Below, in pieces: positions 18,722 to 27,613 of a DNA stretch of 64,000 bases (the stretch's first letter is position 1; each line of letters begins with the position of its first letter). Below the pieces are notes generated by a model that was given only the letters and a program-made list of their open reading frames with translations, had not been told where the DNA came from and did not search any database. Position numbers and translations under genes: made by a program. The DNA comes from Lentzea sp. NBRC 102530 (lineage in GTDB: Bacteria; Actinomycetota; Actinomycetes; Mycobacteriales; Pseudonocardiaceae): the NCBI RefSeq assembly GCF_030269365.1, contig NZ_BSTF01000014.1, positions 62,001-126,000 on the forward strand, given 5' to 3'.

Positions 18722-19477
18722 GTGAGCAGCTACAACGCGCTTGCCGAGGTGTACGAGTGGCTCATCTCGGACGCGAAGCTGACTCCGGCCGAGTTCGCCG
18801 CGTCGTTCGATGACGTCCTCCGTCTCGTGCCGCCGAACGCTCACGTCCTCGACTGTTCGTGCGGGACCGGGCAGTTGGCGGTCGGCCTCGCCGGCCTTGG
18901 CATGCACGTCACCGCGACCGACGCCAGCGACGCGATGGTTCGCCGGACCGCGGAGTTGGCCGAGGAGTTCGGGGCATCCGTCCGGACGGTGCGGGCGGAC
19001 TGGCAGGAGTTGCCCGCCCATTTCGACGACGGCACCTTCGACGTGGTGTTCTGCGTCGGCAACTCGCTGCACCACGCCGAGGGCGCGCGAGGCAGAGCCG
19101 CTGCCCTGGAGTCGATGTCACGGCTGCTGCGCCGCGGCGGGCGCTTGGTGCTCACCTCCCGCACCTGGGAACTCGTGAGGGCCAGGGGTTCCCGGCTGGA
19201 CATCGGTGACCGACTCGTCCGCCGGAACGGACGCGATGCCGTCGTGGTCTACCGCTGGGACATCGCGCCGAACTGGGAGGACGAGCACCACATCGAGATC
19301 GCGATCGCGCAGGTCGACGCGGCCGGGCCGGTTCTGGTGAGTTCGGAACTGCTGTCGAGCTGGCCCTACCGCTACGAAGAACTCGAAGCCGAGTTGCACC
19401 GGGTCGGCCTCCGGACGGACATGAGCACGTTCGACCCCGAGGCCGAGAACTACACGGTGGTGGCGAGCAAGGTGTAG
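18722..19477 (+). CDS. Class I SAM-dependent methyltransferase
   Basis: 251 residues from the GTG at 18722, preceded by GGAGG at eight bases. Motif I is VLDCSCGTGQLAVGLAG, motif II follows at VTATDASDAMVRRT, and FDVVFCVGNSLHH and LLRRGGRLVLTSRTW mark motifs III-IV. The overall wording is closest to glycine/sarcosine N-methyltransferase-like enzymes, but substrate residues cannot be assigned. Converges on arsM with an 11-bp gap; no operon partner. Confidence 0.83.
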   Translation: MSSYNALAEVYEWLISDAKLTPAEFAASFDDVLRLVPPNAHVLDCSCGTGQLAVGLAGLGMHVTATDASDAMVRRTAELAEEFGASVRTVRADWQELPAHFDDGTFDVVFCVGNSLHHAEGARGRAAALESMSRLLRRGGRLVLTSRTWELVRARGSRLDIGDRLVRRNGRDAVVVYRWDIAPNWEDEHHIEIAIAQVDAAGPVLVSSELLSSWPYRYEELEAELHRVGLRTDMSTFDPEAENYTVVASKV

Positions 19478-19488
19478 CCCACGGGCTC

Positions 19489-20280
19489 TCAGTCTCGGCC
19501 AACGGCAGGGACGACCGTGGCGGCGGGAGCATCGGCCGGCTTGACCGCCCGGACGATCGCGGAGTGCATCCCGTCGGCGACCTCGTGGGTCGAGGTGATC
19601 TCCACGTCGGTGAAGCCCGCGGCTTCGAGGCCGTCCCGGTACTCGGTGAACGACAGCGCCCCGGCGATGCACCCGACGTAGCTGCCTCGCTCGGCGCGCT
19701 GCTCGGGCGTGAGGTCGTCGTTCGACACGACGTCGGAGACGCCGATGCGGCCACCGGGCCTGAGGACGCGGAACGTCTCGGCGAAGACGGCGGGCTTGTC
19801 GGTCGACAGGTTGATCACGCAGTTGGAGATCACGACGTCGATCGTGTTGGCGGGCAACGGGATCGCCTCGATGTCGCCCTTCAGGAACTCGACGTTCGCC
19901 GCACCCGCCTTCGCCGTGTTGGCCAACGCCAGGGCCAGCATCTCCTCGGTCATGTCCAGGCCGTAGGCCTTGCCGGTGGGGCCGACCCGCCGCGCGGACA
20001 GCAGGACGTCGATCCCGCCTCCGGACCCGAGGTCCAAGACCCGCTCTCCCTCGTTCAGCTCGGCGACGGCGGCCGGGTTGCCGCACCCGAGTGAGGCGGC
20101 GACGGCTTCGGCCGGCAGGGCTTCGCGGTCGTCGGCGGCGTAGAGGGTCGAGCCGAAGTTCTCGTCGGTCTCGATGGGCTGGGGTCCGCAACACGTCGTG
20201 TCGCCGTCGGTCACCTTCACGGCTGCCGCGGCGTAGCGCTGGCGCACGACCTCACGCAGGTCTGTGGACGACTCGGTCAT
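19489..20280 (-). CDS. arsM: Arsenite S-adenosylmethionine methyltransferase
   Basis: 263 residues. Methylates As(III) to volatile or exported methylarsenicals. Conserved Cys residues are visible: the CC pair at 30-31 (DTTCCGPQ), SLGCGNP, ISNCVINLS and YVGCIAGAL; the last two correspond to the As-binding pair in ArsM. SAM-binding motif I is VLDLGSGGGIDVLLSA and the following acidic loop is GLDMTEEML. Divergent from arsR over a 78-bp gap holding an inverted repeat that could be the ArsR operator, so induction by arsenite is expected. Confidence 0.93.
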   Translation of the reverse strand: MTESSTDLREVVRQRYAAAAVKVTDGDTTCCGPQPIETDENFGSTLYAADDREALPAEAVAASLGCGNPAAVAELNEGERVLDLGSGGGIDVLLSARRVGPTGKAYGLDMTEEMLALALANTAKAGAANVEFLKGDIEAIPLPANTIDVVISNCVINLSTDKPAVFAETFRVLRPGGRIGVSDVVSNDDLTPEQRAERGSYVGCIAGALSFTEYRDGLEAAGFTDVEITSTHEVADGMHSAIVRAVKPADAPAATVVPAVGRD

Positions 20281-20328
20281 CTCTGCCCCTCAACTCGTTG
20301 TATCGATGTTGGTCGATGCAACCTTGCG

Positions 20329-20350
20329 CCTTGATTCGAAGAACGTCAAG
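20329..20350. promoter_or_regulatory. Putative ArsR operator between arsM and arsR
   Basis: CTTGA-N12-TCAAG (20329-20333, 20346-20350) ends eight bases before the arsR start, over its likely promoter. A second motif, direct repeats TCGATG at 20302-20318, lies on the arsM side. Position and symmetry fit an autoregulated ArsR site; binding is inferred. Confidence 0.45.
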
Positions 20351-20358
20351 ATAGAAGT

Positions 20359-20715
20359 GTGTCGAAACAAGAGCTGGAGATCGTGAAGCCCGACGGCTGC
20401 TGCGGCACCGTGAGCCCTGCTCCGCTGGACGCCGAACAGGCTGTCGAGCTGGCCACCGTCTTCAAGGCTCTGGGCGACCCCGTGCGGCTGCGACTGCTGT
20501 CGATGATCGCGTCCCGCGAGGGTGGGGAGGTCTGCGTCTGCGAGCTGACGCCGGCCTTCGACCTGGCGCAGCCGACGATCTCGCACCACCTCAAGCTGCT
20601 GCGGCAAGCCGGGCTCGTGGACTGCGAACGACGCGGGACCTGGGTCTACTACTGGGCACTGCCCGCCACGCTCGACCGGCTCGCCGGGTTCCTGCGCACC
20701 TCCGTGAACGCATGA
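20359..20715 (+). CDS. arsR: ArsR-family arsenite-responsive repressor
   Basis: 118 residues. The winged helix has FKALGDPVRLRLLSMI, the metal-binding pair Cys59/Cys61 in EVCVCEL at the start of the recognition region, and QPTISHHLKLLRQAGLV. A further Cys pair is at 14-15. Such proteins leave DNA when As(III) binds the Cys cluster. GTG start without a ribosome-binding site. It overlaps the aquaporin remnant by four bases (ATGA at 20712-20715), showing the ancestral arsR-aquaporin operon. Confidence 0.94.
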   Translation: MSKQELEIVKPDGCCGTVSPAPLDAEQAVELATVFKALGDPVRLRLLSMIASREGGEVCVCELTPAFDLAQPTISHHLKLLRQAGLVDCERRGTWVYYWALPATLDRLAGFLRTSVNA

Positions 20716-21191
20716 CCGGCACGCTCGGACGCCGGGCAACCGCTGAAGCGCTCGGCACCGCCGCGCTCGCGGCCGTGGTCGTCGGCTCCGGCATCCAAGC
20801 CGCGGGGCTGTCGCGGGACGTCGGCGTGCAGCTGCTCGCCAACTCACTCGCCACCGTGCTCGGCCTCGGGGTGCTGATCACGTTGTTCGGGCCGGTGTCG
20901 GGGGCGCACTTCAACCCCGTGGTCACGCTCCCCCTCCTGGTTCACGCACCGGCGCCGCTCAAGGAGGTCGGCGCCTACGTCGGGGCGCAGACGGCCGGTG
21001 CGATCGTGACCACCGGGCGTGCGTTCACGGACACCTTCGCCGGGATCGCGCCCTCGCCGGTCGCGGCGTCATCGCTGTTCAACTGCGGTGTGAGCGGTCA
21101 GCGCCGGAGCAGCTGTCGGGCTAGCCCTCGAGCTTCCCGACCTGGATCGTCCCCGCCTCCGCGTCGGTCACCACGATCCGCACGGTCTTGA
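20712..21191 (+). pseudogene. Aquaporin (MIP) gene with internal deletion, arsenic operon remnant
   Basis: The first ~97 residues are a normal MIP-channel N-terminal half with two to three membrane spans and the first NPA-type motif as SGAHFNPVV. At about residue 98 the protein jumps to VTTGRAFTDTFAGIAP, which in intact homologues directly follows the second NPA motif (FANPAVTVGRAF). Roughly 75-80 residues, including the second NPA, are therefore missing, yet the frame is kept. Homology stops near nucleotide 21075 and the rest reads through the antisense of the next gene. Aquaporins beside arsR serve as As(III) channels in some ars operons. No arsC or efflux pump follows, so downstream genes may have been lost in the same event. 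Confidence 0.75.
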
Positions 21192-21477
21192 CCTTGTCGT
21201 CGTGCACGACCGAGCACCCGAACGCGTTGCCCGACCTGATCACCACGTGCTCGGGGCAGCTCATCCCGCTGCTGATCCCCGGCAGCTCACCCCGGTCGCC
21301 CAGCACCCGCTGCACCCGCTTCGCGAGCTCGGCGCTGTTGAACGTCATCTCCTGCCGCGCCTCGACCGGCAGCCCGGAGAACCACAGGACCTTCGCCGTC
21401 AGCACGACGGCACAAACGGCGACCACCACGGCAGACGCGGCCACCGCGAACTGTGCGCTCCGACTCATCACGGGCAT
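21121..21477 (-). CDS. DUF4333-domain membrane-anchored protein
   Basis: 118 residues from the ATG at 21475-21477. One N-terminal membrane helix (AVAASAVVVAVCAVVLTAKV) is followed by an extracytoplasmic domain with the paired Cys of DUF4333 (SCPEHVVIRSGNAFGCSV). Function unknown; members are common in actinobacteria as secreted or anchored small domains. A TATAAC -10-like hexamer lies ~45 bases upstream on the minus strand. It follows a CadD-like gene on the same strand. Confidence 0.7.
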   Translation of the reverse strand: MPVMSRSAQFAVAASAVVVAVCAVVLTAKVLWFSGLPVEARQEMTFNSAELAKRVQRVLGDRGELPGISSGMSCPEHVVIRSGNAFGCSVVHDDKVKTVRIVVTDAEAGTIQVGKLEG

Positions 21478-21520
21478 TTCATAGCCGATCAGGTCCGACG
21501 GGGGAGGGCGATCGGCGCTG

Positions 21521-22108
21521 TTATAGGCCGAACGCGCCACCCTCGACGAGGATGAGCACGCCGATGCCGATCAACACCACCGGCAGCACGACGTGACCCC
21601 ACCTCGACAGCACGCGCGCGACCGCCGGACGCGTCGCGAAGTACCGGCCCATCGCCACCCACACGGCGACCAGCAGCAGGAACACCACCACGTAGACCGC
21701 CATGTCACCGCTGGAGGTGGCGAACACCGGAACGTAGACGCCGATGTTGTCGCCGCCGTTGGCGAACGTGACGGCGGCGACCGCGAGGACCGTCGGGCCT
21801 CTCGCCGTCTGTTCCTCATCGGGATCGTTGCGGTGCCGCCATGCTTGAACGGCGGCCTTGATGCCGAGCACGAGGGGCAGCAGGCCCAGGTACGGGATCG
21901 CTTCGTCCGGCAGGAAGGTGGCGCCGAACGCGGCTGCGACGGCGGCGGCGAGGATGCCCGCGAAGCCCAGGTACTGGCCCAGGGCGATGGTGCGGGTGGT
22001 GTGGCGCAGGCCCGCGCCCTGGGCGAAGAAGAGGGCGAGGATCACGATGTCGTCGACGTTGGTGACGGCGAACAGACCGACCGCCTGGCCGATGGTGCCG
22101 AGGTTCAC
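21521..22108 (-). CDS. CadD-family cadmium resistance transporter
   Basis: 195 residues, five to six membrane helices, with VTNVDDIVILALFFAQG near the N-terminus and ANGGDNIGVYVPVFA in the middle, the two acidic Asn/Asp-rich motifs that define CadD/LysE-like divalent-metal exporters. Starts at a GTG with AAGGA seven bases upstream. Its place close to the ars genes suggests a small metal-resistance patch; specificity for cadmium is inferred from family. Confidence 0.88.
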   Translation of the reverse strand: MNLGTIGQAVGLFAVTNVDDIVILALFFAQGAGLRHTTRTIALGQYLGFAGILAAAVAAAFGATFLPDEAIPYLGLLPLVLGIKAAVQAWRHRNDPDEEQTARGPTVLAVAAVTFANGGDNIGVYVPVFATSSGDMAVYVVVFLLLVAVWVAMGRYFATRPAVARVLSRWGHVVLPVVLIGIGVLILVEGGAFGL

Positions 22109-22190
22109 GTGTTCATCCTTCAGGGCGGTGAGCGCCGTTCATTTTGGGCTGAAACGCAACAGGTCGGGCCTTCGGATCGATTGATGTCGT

Positions 22191-22828
22191 ATGACTCCCC
22201 GTCGCCGGATCGTCAACGGCGTCATCATCGCGGTCCTGGCCGCGGCAGTCGGCTTGGTGACGAACTTCGCCTCGGACGAGATCCCGGGGTGGTTCAAGGC
22301 CGACCCGGCACGGCCGTGGCTGGTGCTCCTCGTGCTCGTGCTGGCCGGCATCCTCGCCCAGTTCGCGTTCTCCGGTGGGAAACCCGAACCTGCCACCAAG
22401 ATTCGGGCCAGGGCGTGGAACGTGCCCTCACCATCGACGAAGCCGCCCACGGCCCCAACCACCCCACAATCGCCATCCGCTTGAACAACCTCGCCCTGGT
22501 GCTGCAAGACCTCGGCCAACCCAACAAGGCCAAACCCCTGCTCGAACGCGCCATCACCATCGACGAGGCAACTCGCAGCCCCAACCACCCTGTAACCGCG
22601 CTGCGTCTGAACAACCTCGCCCTGGTGCTGCAAGACCTCGGCCAACTCAACGCGGCCAAACCCCTGCTCGAACGCGCCCTCACCATCCACGAGGCAACTC
22701 ACAGCCCCAACCACCCTCAATCGGCCCTGTACCTGAACAACCTCGCCGGGCTGCTGCAAGACCTCGGCCAACTGGACGAGGCCGAAATCCTTCTGGAACG
22801 AGCTCGGAGAATCCGAGAGGCTCAGTAG
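22191..22828 (+). pseudogene. Frameshifted membrane-anchored TPR protein
   Basis: An N-terminal part in one frame (22191 to about 22390) encodes two membrane segments (IIAVLAAAVGLVTNFAS and LVLLVLVLAGILAQF). From about 22420, in a different frame, three kinesin-light-chain-type tetratricopeptide units of 42 residues follow (ALTIDEAAHGPNHP, then LNNLALVLQDLG in each). The units are also near-identical at DNA level, with a 126-bp period. The break in frame at 22390-22420 and the lack of a ribosome-binding site before the TPR part suggest a decayed gene; a sequencing error is the alternative. The end overlaps the converging SDR gene by seven bases. Confidence 0.6.
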
Positions 22829-23658
22829 GACGCCACGTCGGTTGAGCGGGAGAGCTCCTGCCACTTCTCCAGTTCGTCGCCCACGGCAGTGAGCTTCGTG
22901 CGGATGTCGCCGAGCGTGGACGTGCCCAGCGGCAGCCGCGCGGGCATCTCGTCAGCAGCAGCGATGGTCAGGATCGCCTGAGCGGCCTTCTCCGGGTCGC
23001 CCTCCTGCTGGCCGTGCGACGACGCGGCCCACTCACGCGAGGCGCCGCCGGTCGTGGCGTAGTCGTCGATGACGCGCGAAACGTGACCCAAAGAGGACGA
23101 CGCCAGGAAGTCCGTGCGCAGCGGGCCCGGCTGCACCGAGGTGACCTGGACGCCCAAGGGTTCCAGTTCCAGGCGCAGCGCTTCGGTGATGCCCTCCAGC
23201 GCGAACTTCGTGGCGCTGTAGACGCCCCAGCCTGCCCACGCGACCACGCCGCCGGTCGAGCTGATGTTGAGGATTCGGCCGGAACGGGCCGCGCGCAGGA
23301 CGGGCGTGACGGCGCGCAGGACGGTCAGGAGGCCGAAGACGTTGATGTCGAAGACCGAACGGGCCTCGGCGTCGCTCGTCTCCTCGACCGCGCCGACCAG
23401 GCCGCGGCCCGCGTTGTTCACGAGGACGTCGATGGTGCCGAAGCGGGCGACGGCGGCCTGCACGGCGGCGAGAGCGGCGTTCTCGGACGTGACGTCCAGC
23501 GGTAGCGCGAGCAGGCTCTCCGAGTAGCCCGGCAGGGCCTTCTCGATCGACTGCGGGTCGCGGGCCGTGGCGACCACCGAGTGACCTTCGGAAAGAGCCG
23601 CCTTCACGATCTCCAGGCCCAAGCCGCGGGAAGCGCCGGTGACGAACCAAACAGACAC
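22822..23658 (-). CDS. Short-chain dehydrogenase/reductase
   Basis: 278 residues from the GTG at 23656-23658, with GAGGAG seven bases upstream. Classical SDR: cofactor loop TGASRGLG (7-14), NNAGRG, catalytic Ser in ILNISSTGG, and YSATK. An Arg at the end of strand 2 (VVATARDPQ) suggests NADP(H). Divergent from an XRE regulator across 152 bp; pairs like this usually have the regulator controlling the oxidoreductase. Substrate unknown. Confidence 0.9.
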   Translation of the reverse strand: MSVWFVTGASRGLGLEIVKAALSEGHSVVATARDPQSIEKALPGYSESLLALPLDVTSENAALAAVQAAVARFGTIDVLVNNAGRGLVGAVEETSDAEARSVFDINVFGLLTVLRAVTPVLRAARSGRILNISSTGGVVAWAGWGVYSATKFALEGITEALRLELEPLGVQVTSVQPGPLRTDFLASSSLGHVSRVIDDYATTGGASREWAASSHGQQEGDPEKAAQAILTIAAADEMPARLPLGTSTLGDIRTKLTAVGDELEKWQELSRSTDVASY

Positions 23659-23810
23659 GATGTTCTCCTCGGAAGCGGTGCTGTTGACGCTTTCCATTAC
23701 GTCCCACCACGAAGCCGAAGAGAACGGGATGACTGGTACCCCTCAGCGTGGCTCTGGCAGTACCACCCACGCGCTGCCGCCCACCACGGACCAACCCCAT
23801 ACTCGGGACC

Positions 23811-24677
23811 ATGACCATCGAACTGCGCGACTTCCTCACCTCGCGCCGGGCGGCACTGAGCCCCGAGGACGTGGGCCTGCCCGCGGCGACGACACCGCGC
23901 AAGGTCAAGGGGTTGCGGCGGGCTGAGGTCGCGATCCTCGCCGGGGTCAGCGTCGACTACTACGTCAAGCTGGAGCAGGGGCGGGCGCGCAACGTGTCCG
24001 AGCAGGTCGTCGAGGCCGTCGCGCGGGCGCTGCGGCTCGACGACGTGGAGAGCCGCTACTTCAGCTCCCTCCTCCAGCCCGGAACGAGGCACCAGAGCAC
24101 GGCGAGGGCCAGGCCCGCGGTGCAGTCGATGATCCGGGCGATCGACGTGCCCGCCGTCATCCACGGGCCGCACCTGGAGGTCCTCGGCATCAACCACGCC
24201 GGCAAGGCGTTGCTGGACGACTTCGAGGCCATGCCGCCGGAAGGGCGGAACCTGGCGAAGTGGATGTTCCTGAACCCCAGGGCGCGGATCGTCTACCGGG
24301 ACTGGGCGGAGATCGCCTCGGACATCGTGGCCACCTTGCGGGCGTCGATCGTGCCCGGACGGGGCAACGAGGCGGTGGCGCGGATCGTCGGCGACCTGAG
24401 CACGCGGTCGGAGGAGTTCGCGAGCATGTGGGCGGACTACCGGCTCTCTGAGCACCAGCACGGCGTCAAGCGGTTCTTCCACGAGGCCGTCGGCGACATG
24501 AAGCTCAACTGGCAGACCCTGCAGCTGCCGGACGCGGAAGGCCAGACCGTCGTCATCTACAGCGCCGACACCGGGTCGCCGTCGGAGGAGAAGCTGCGGT
24601 TGCTGAGCAGCTGGACGACGAAGGACGCGGGTGGCCGCGAGAGCGACCACCCGCGCACCGTCACACCCCCTCGGTGA
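23811..24677 (+). CDS. MmyB-like XRE-family transcriptional regulator
   Basis: 288 residues. The N-terminal helix-turn-helix (RDFLTSRRAALSPEDVG, then GLRRAEVAILAGVSVDYYVK and LEQGRARNVSEQVVEAVARA) is followed by the MmyB-type ligand-binding domain (PAVIHGPHLEVLGINHAGKAL, LAKWMFLNPRARIVYRDW). This layout is frequent in actinobacteria beside short-chain dehydrogenases, as here. Start is the ATG at 23811. The last 17 bases overlap the converging esterase gene. Confidence 0.9.
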   Translation: MTIELRDFLTSRRAALSPEDVGLPAATTPRKVKGLRRAEVAILAGVSVDYYVKLEQGRARNVSEQVVEAVARALRLDDVESRYFSSLLQPGTRHQSTARARPAVQSMIRAIDVPAVIHGPHLEVLGINHAGKALLDDFEAMPPEGRNLAKWMFLNPRARIVYRDWAEIASDIVATLRASIVPGRGNEAVARIVGDLSTRSEEFASMWADYRLSEHQHGVKRFFHEAVGDMKLNWQTLQLPDAEGQTVVIYSADTGSPSEEKLRLLSSWTTKDAGGRESDHPRTVTPPR

Positions 24678-27321
24678 CCTTGCCGGTCACCTCGAAGCCG
24701 GTACCGGTGGGGTTGAAGCCCTCGAACTTCAGCCGCACCTGCTCCTCCCCCTCGGTCTCGGTGTCGGCCACCGTCGGCACCCCGAACTCGAACGAGGTCG
24801 AGCCGGCGTTGATGAACACGTAGAGCCCGAGTCCCGTGGCCGACAACGGCCGCGAGGGCAACGGCTTCTCACCCGAGTTCTGCTCCAGCCAGGTCGGGTC
24901 GACGTCCGTTGTGGACAGTTCGGTGCCGGACGCGGGCACGACCGGGGTGCCGTGGAGGCCGATCGACGAGTCGGCGACCTCGGACAGCGTCACCTTCCAC
25001 CTCAGCGTGCCGCCCTCCGCGACGCTGTCGGCGACCGGCGTCACCGTCAGCTTCGGCATCGGGTCGTCGTTGCGCACGAGGAGTCCGCCCGTCGCGAAAC
25101 CGACGACCGCGTTGGAGATCGCCTGCACCTGAACGGGGTTCAGCACGTCGGAGGACCAGCGGGTGTTCCCGGTCCACGTCACCGGCACCTCGGCCTGGCG
25201 CTCGCCCTGTCGCAGCGTCACCAGTTTCGTGGCGGGCTTGTTGCCCGGCTCGTTGTAGAAGAGCCGGAACTCGCGGGTGCCGCTGCCGGTGGCCGTGATG
25301 ACGACGTTGCCGGTCTGCGTGCCGGAGTCGCCCTCCACCACGTCGGTGAGCGTCGCGTCGACGCGGGAGAGCCGCGTGGGCACCACCGGGACGAGCCCCT
25401 CGTCCCAGCCGTGGGCGTCGATCAGCCACGCCTCACCGGACGCCGACTCCGGCACGAGTTCCAGCGAGGCGACCTCGCCGAGTCCGTGCGGCAACGGCAC
25501 GCGGACTTCCTGCGCCCACAACGAACTCGTGCGATCGCTGCCGGGAAGACCGGCCACCGGCACCGAACCCAGCGAGTGCTTCTGCCCGTTGCGGTCGGTC
25601 ACCGCGACGCCGAACTTCGCCGCCGCCGCGTTCGGCGCGACGGCGAGGCGCAGGGCGAGGTCGCGCGATCCGGCCAGCGACACCGGCTCGGCCGGCGTGA
25701 TCACACCGGCCTGCCCGGCCGAGGTCCACCTCAGCGCGACCGCGAGGCGTTCGGGCTGCGACACCGCACCGCGGAAACCGACGAAGTGCGGCGAACGCGC
25801 GCCACCACAACCGATCGCCGGGTCACGGGACGTCTCCTGGCAGACGCGCGCGCTGCCGGAGACACCCGTCGCACCGTCCGGCACGACGAACGGCCTGCGG
25901 TCGGCACCGACGGCGTGCGAGAGCACGCGGGCCGGGTCGGCGGACGGAGCGCGCACGCCCGATCCGTCGAGCAGCGGCAGCACCGACTCGTCCCGGCCGA
26001 GGAACAGCTTCGCGGCCGCCGCGACGTACGTGGCCCCCATCGTCTGCTGCTGCTCGGCGGTCAGGCGGGTGGGCGTACCGGGCGCGCACAGCGGATCGGG
26101 CTGCTCGCCGGGCCAGAAGTCGTCGGACGCCGGCGCCTCGGCCTGGCCGGGAGTCCACTCGCTGTTGAAGTAGTTGTGGTTCGCGCCGATCACGTACAGC
26201 GCGCTGTGGAACGCCTCGCCCCTGCTCAAGCCGCGGGTCTGGTCCACGAAGACCTGACCCTGCAGGTCGGACACGTCACCGTCGCAACCGGGCAGGAACG
26301 TCACCGAGGGCACGTCCGGCGCCGGGTTGTGGCCGAAGATCGTCGGGCCGACGAGGACCGTGCCGCGCACGTTCCAGCGCACCGGCCCGGAGAACCCCGT
26401 GTCGCCGGGCGGCGGTGTGAGGCTGTCGGTGGCGGCGCGGTTGACGCCCTCACCGCCGCGGGAGTGCCCGTACAGCAACACCTTCGACATGTCGGCGGCC
26501 GGCCCGGACCGCACCGCGGCGGGCACCGCGCCCCGTCCGGCGGCCCAGTCCGCCCACTTCGCGAGGTGGTGCCGCACCAGCGACGACCGTCCCTGCGCAC
26601 CCGCGTCCGGCGTCCCCGCGTCCTGTGCGTTGATGCCGTTGGCCGAGATCGACACCGTCAGATATCCCTGCGACGCCAGCAACTGCTGTGCCTTCAGGTA
26701 CCCCTTGTGGCTCGGCACCGCGGTCAACCCGCTGGGGCACGGCCAGTTCAGCGAGATCCGGTTCGGATCGGACTTGCTGTAGCAGGTGAAGTGCCTGCCG
26801 TGCAGGAAGAGCGCGAGCGGGCGCTTGCCCGGCGCGTCCTTCGGCGCCACCACGACGCCCTCCACCTCGACCGGTGCCGCGTACCCTGGCAGCTTGATCG
26901 GGTCGAGCGCGTACTCACCGGTCGTGGTCGCGTACGGCCCCGGTGTGCCGGGATCGACGCCGCCGTCGGGCTGCACCGCGGGCAACTGCGGCGCGGACAG
27001 GCTCGCCGCCGGCGGTTCGAAGACGTCGAGTCTCTTGCCGGCCGACCTCACCTGCAGCGCGGCCGGGTCCGTGAGCTCCGCCTGCAACGTGAACGTGCGC
27101 AGGTTCGCGGACTCCTGGGCGCGGCCGAGGAACCGGTCGCCCTCCCAGAACTCCACGCCGGCGTCGCGCAAGGGCACCGACGTGGGCGTGGTCCAGCGGA
27201 CGACGTTCCCGGAGACGCTCCAGCCCGGGGTGGCCGGTGTGCCCGGAGCGGCCGACGCGGGCAGCGCCGGAAGGACTCCGAACAGCAGAACAGGTACTAA
27301 CAGCGCGGCTGTGCGACGCAT
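24661..27321 (-). CDS. Large secreted alpha/beta hydrolase with Calx-beta-like C-terminus
   Basis: 886 residues. A Sec signal peptide (RRTAALLVPVLLFGVLPALP, cleavage after ASA at about residue 24) leads to an N-terminal beta region, then an alpha/beta hydrolase core with the oxyanion stretch LALFLHGRHFTCY and nucleophile elbow GHSRGGEG (Ser287). Further on, IGANHNYFNSEW probably carries the catalytic His. From ~680 a Calx-beta-like segment (DATLTDVVEGDSGTQTGNV) and further beta-rich sequence end the protein. It is likely an extracellular esterase or lipase; substrate unknown. The ATG at 27319-27321 starts right at the signal peptide; an in-frame ATG 11 codons upstream is less likely. Confidence 0.8.
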   Translation of the reverse strand: MRRTAALLVPVLLFGVLPALPASAAPGTPATPGWSVSGNVVRWTTPTSVPLRDAGVEFWEGDRFLGRAQESANLRTFTLQAELTDPAALQVRSAGKRLDVFEPPAASLSAPQLPAVQPDGGVDPGTPGPYATTTGEYALDPIKLPGYAAPVEVEGVVVAPKDAPGKRPLALFLHGRHFTCYSKSDPNRISLNWPCPSGLTAVPSHKGYLKAQQLLASQGYLTVSISANGINAQDAGTPDAGAQGRSSLVRHHLAKWADWAAGRGAVPAAVRSGPAADMSKVLLYGHSRGGEGVNRAATDSLTPPPGDTGFSGPVRWNVRGTVLVGPTIFGHNPAPDVPSVTFLPGCDGDVSDLQGQVFVDQTRGLSRGEAFHSALYVIGANHNYFNSEWTPGQAEAPASDDFWPGEQPDPLCAPGTPTRLTAEQQQTMGATYVAAAAKLFLGRDESVLPLLDGSGVRAPSADPARVLSHAVGADRRPFVVPDGATGVSGSARVCQETSRDPAIGCGGARSPHFVGFRGAVSQPERLAVALRWTSAGQAGVITPAEPVSLAGSRDLALRLAVAPNAAAAKFGVAVTDRNGQKHSLGSVPVAGLPGSDRTSSLWAQEVRVPLPHGLGEVASLELVPESASGEAWLIDAHGWDEGLVPVVPTRLSRVDATLTDVVEGDSGTQTGNVVITATGSGTREFRLFYNEPGNKPATKLVTLRQGERQAEVPVTWTGNTRWSSDVLNPVQVQAISNAVVGFATGGLLVRNDDPMPKLTVTPVADSVAEGGTLRWKVTLSEVADSSIGLHGTPVVPASGTELSTTDVDPTWLEQNSGEKPLPSRPLSATGLGLYVFINAGSTSFEFGVPTVADTETEGEEQVRLKFEGFNPTGTGFEVTGKVTEGV

Positions 27322-27613
27322 GGTGTGGGTCCCCCTCTGAAAGGACGGGTCCACTCCGTTCTATCGACGCGACACAACAACGGCACCCATTCATGCCGGG
27401 AATCTGCCAATTAAAACGAGAAACAGCCGTGAGTATTACGCCGTTCGGCCCAACGAAGAGCAATGTCCCTCGTCAAAGGCCTTCAACACCGTGACTGTCG
27501 ATCAATTCCGCAGCGCCTGGAGGGACGCAGACTTCCCAGGAAACCAGATCTCGCCGCAATGCGCACGCATTTCGGACGCAGACGAAATTTCTTTGCGCGA
27601 ACGACCGGGAAAT
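27322..27613. other. AT-richer intergenic stretch with a possible DUF397-like remnant
   Basis: About 290 bp, lower in GC than the surroundings. From a GTG at 27491 on the plus strand, codons give VTVDQFRSAWRDADF, QCARISDADEISLR and ERPGNSPA. This resembles the W-x-S-S/F...C-V-E...V-R-D-S-K pattern of DUF397 proteins, small partners of XRE regulators, but with weak matches and no proper end before it runs into the opposite small gene. I do not call it a gene. Confidence 0.3.

Noticed and set aside
24631..27300. An 889-codon plus-strand frame
   Set aside because: Arg/Gly/His-rich mirror of the secreted esterase on the other strand, with no family features.
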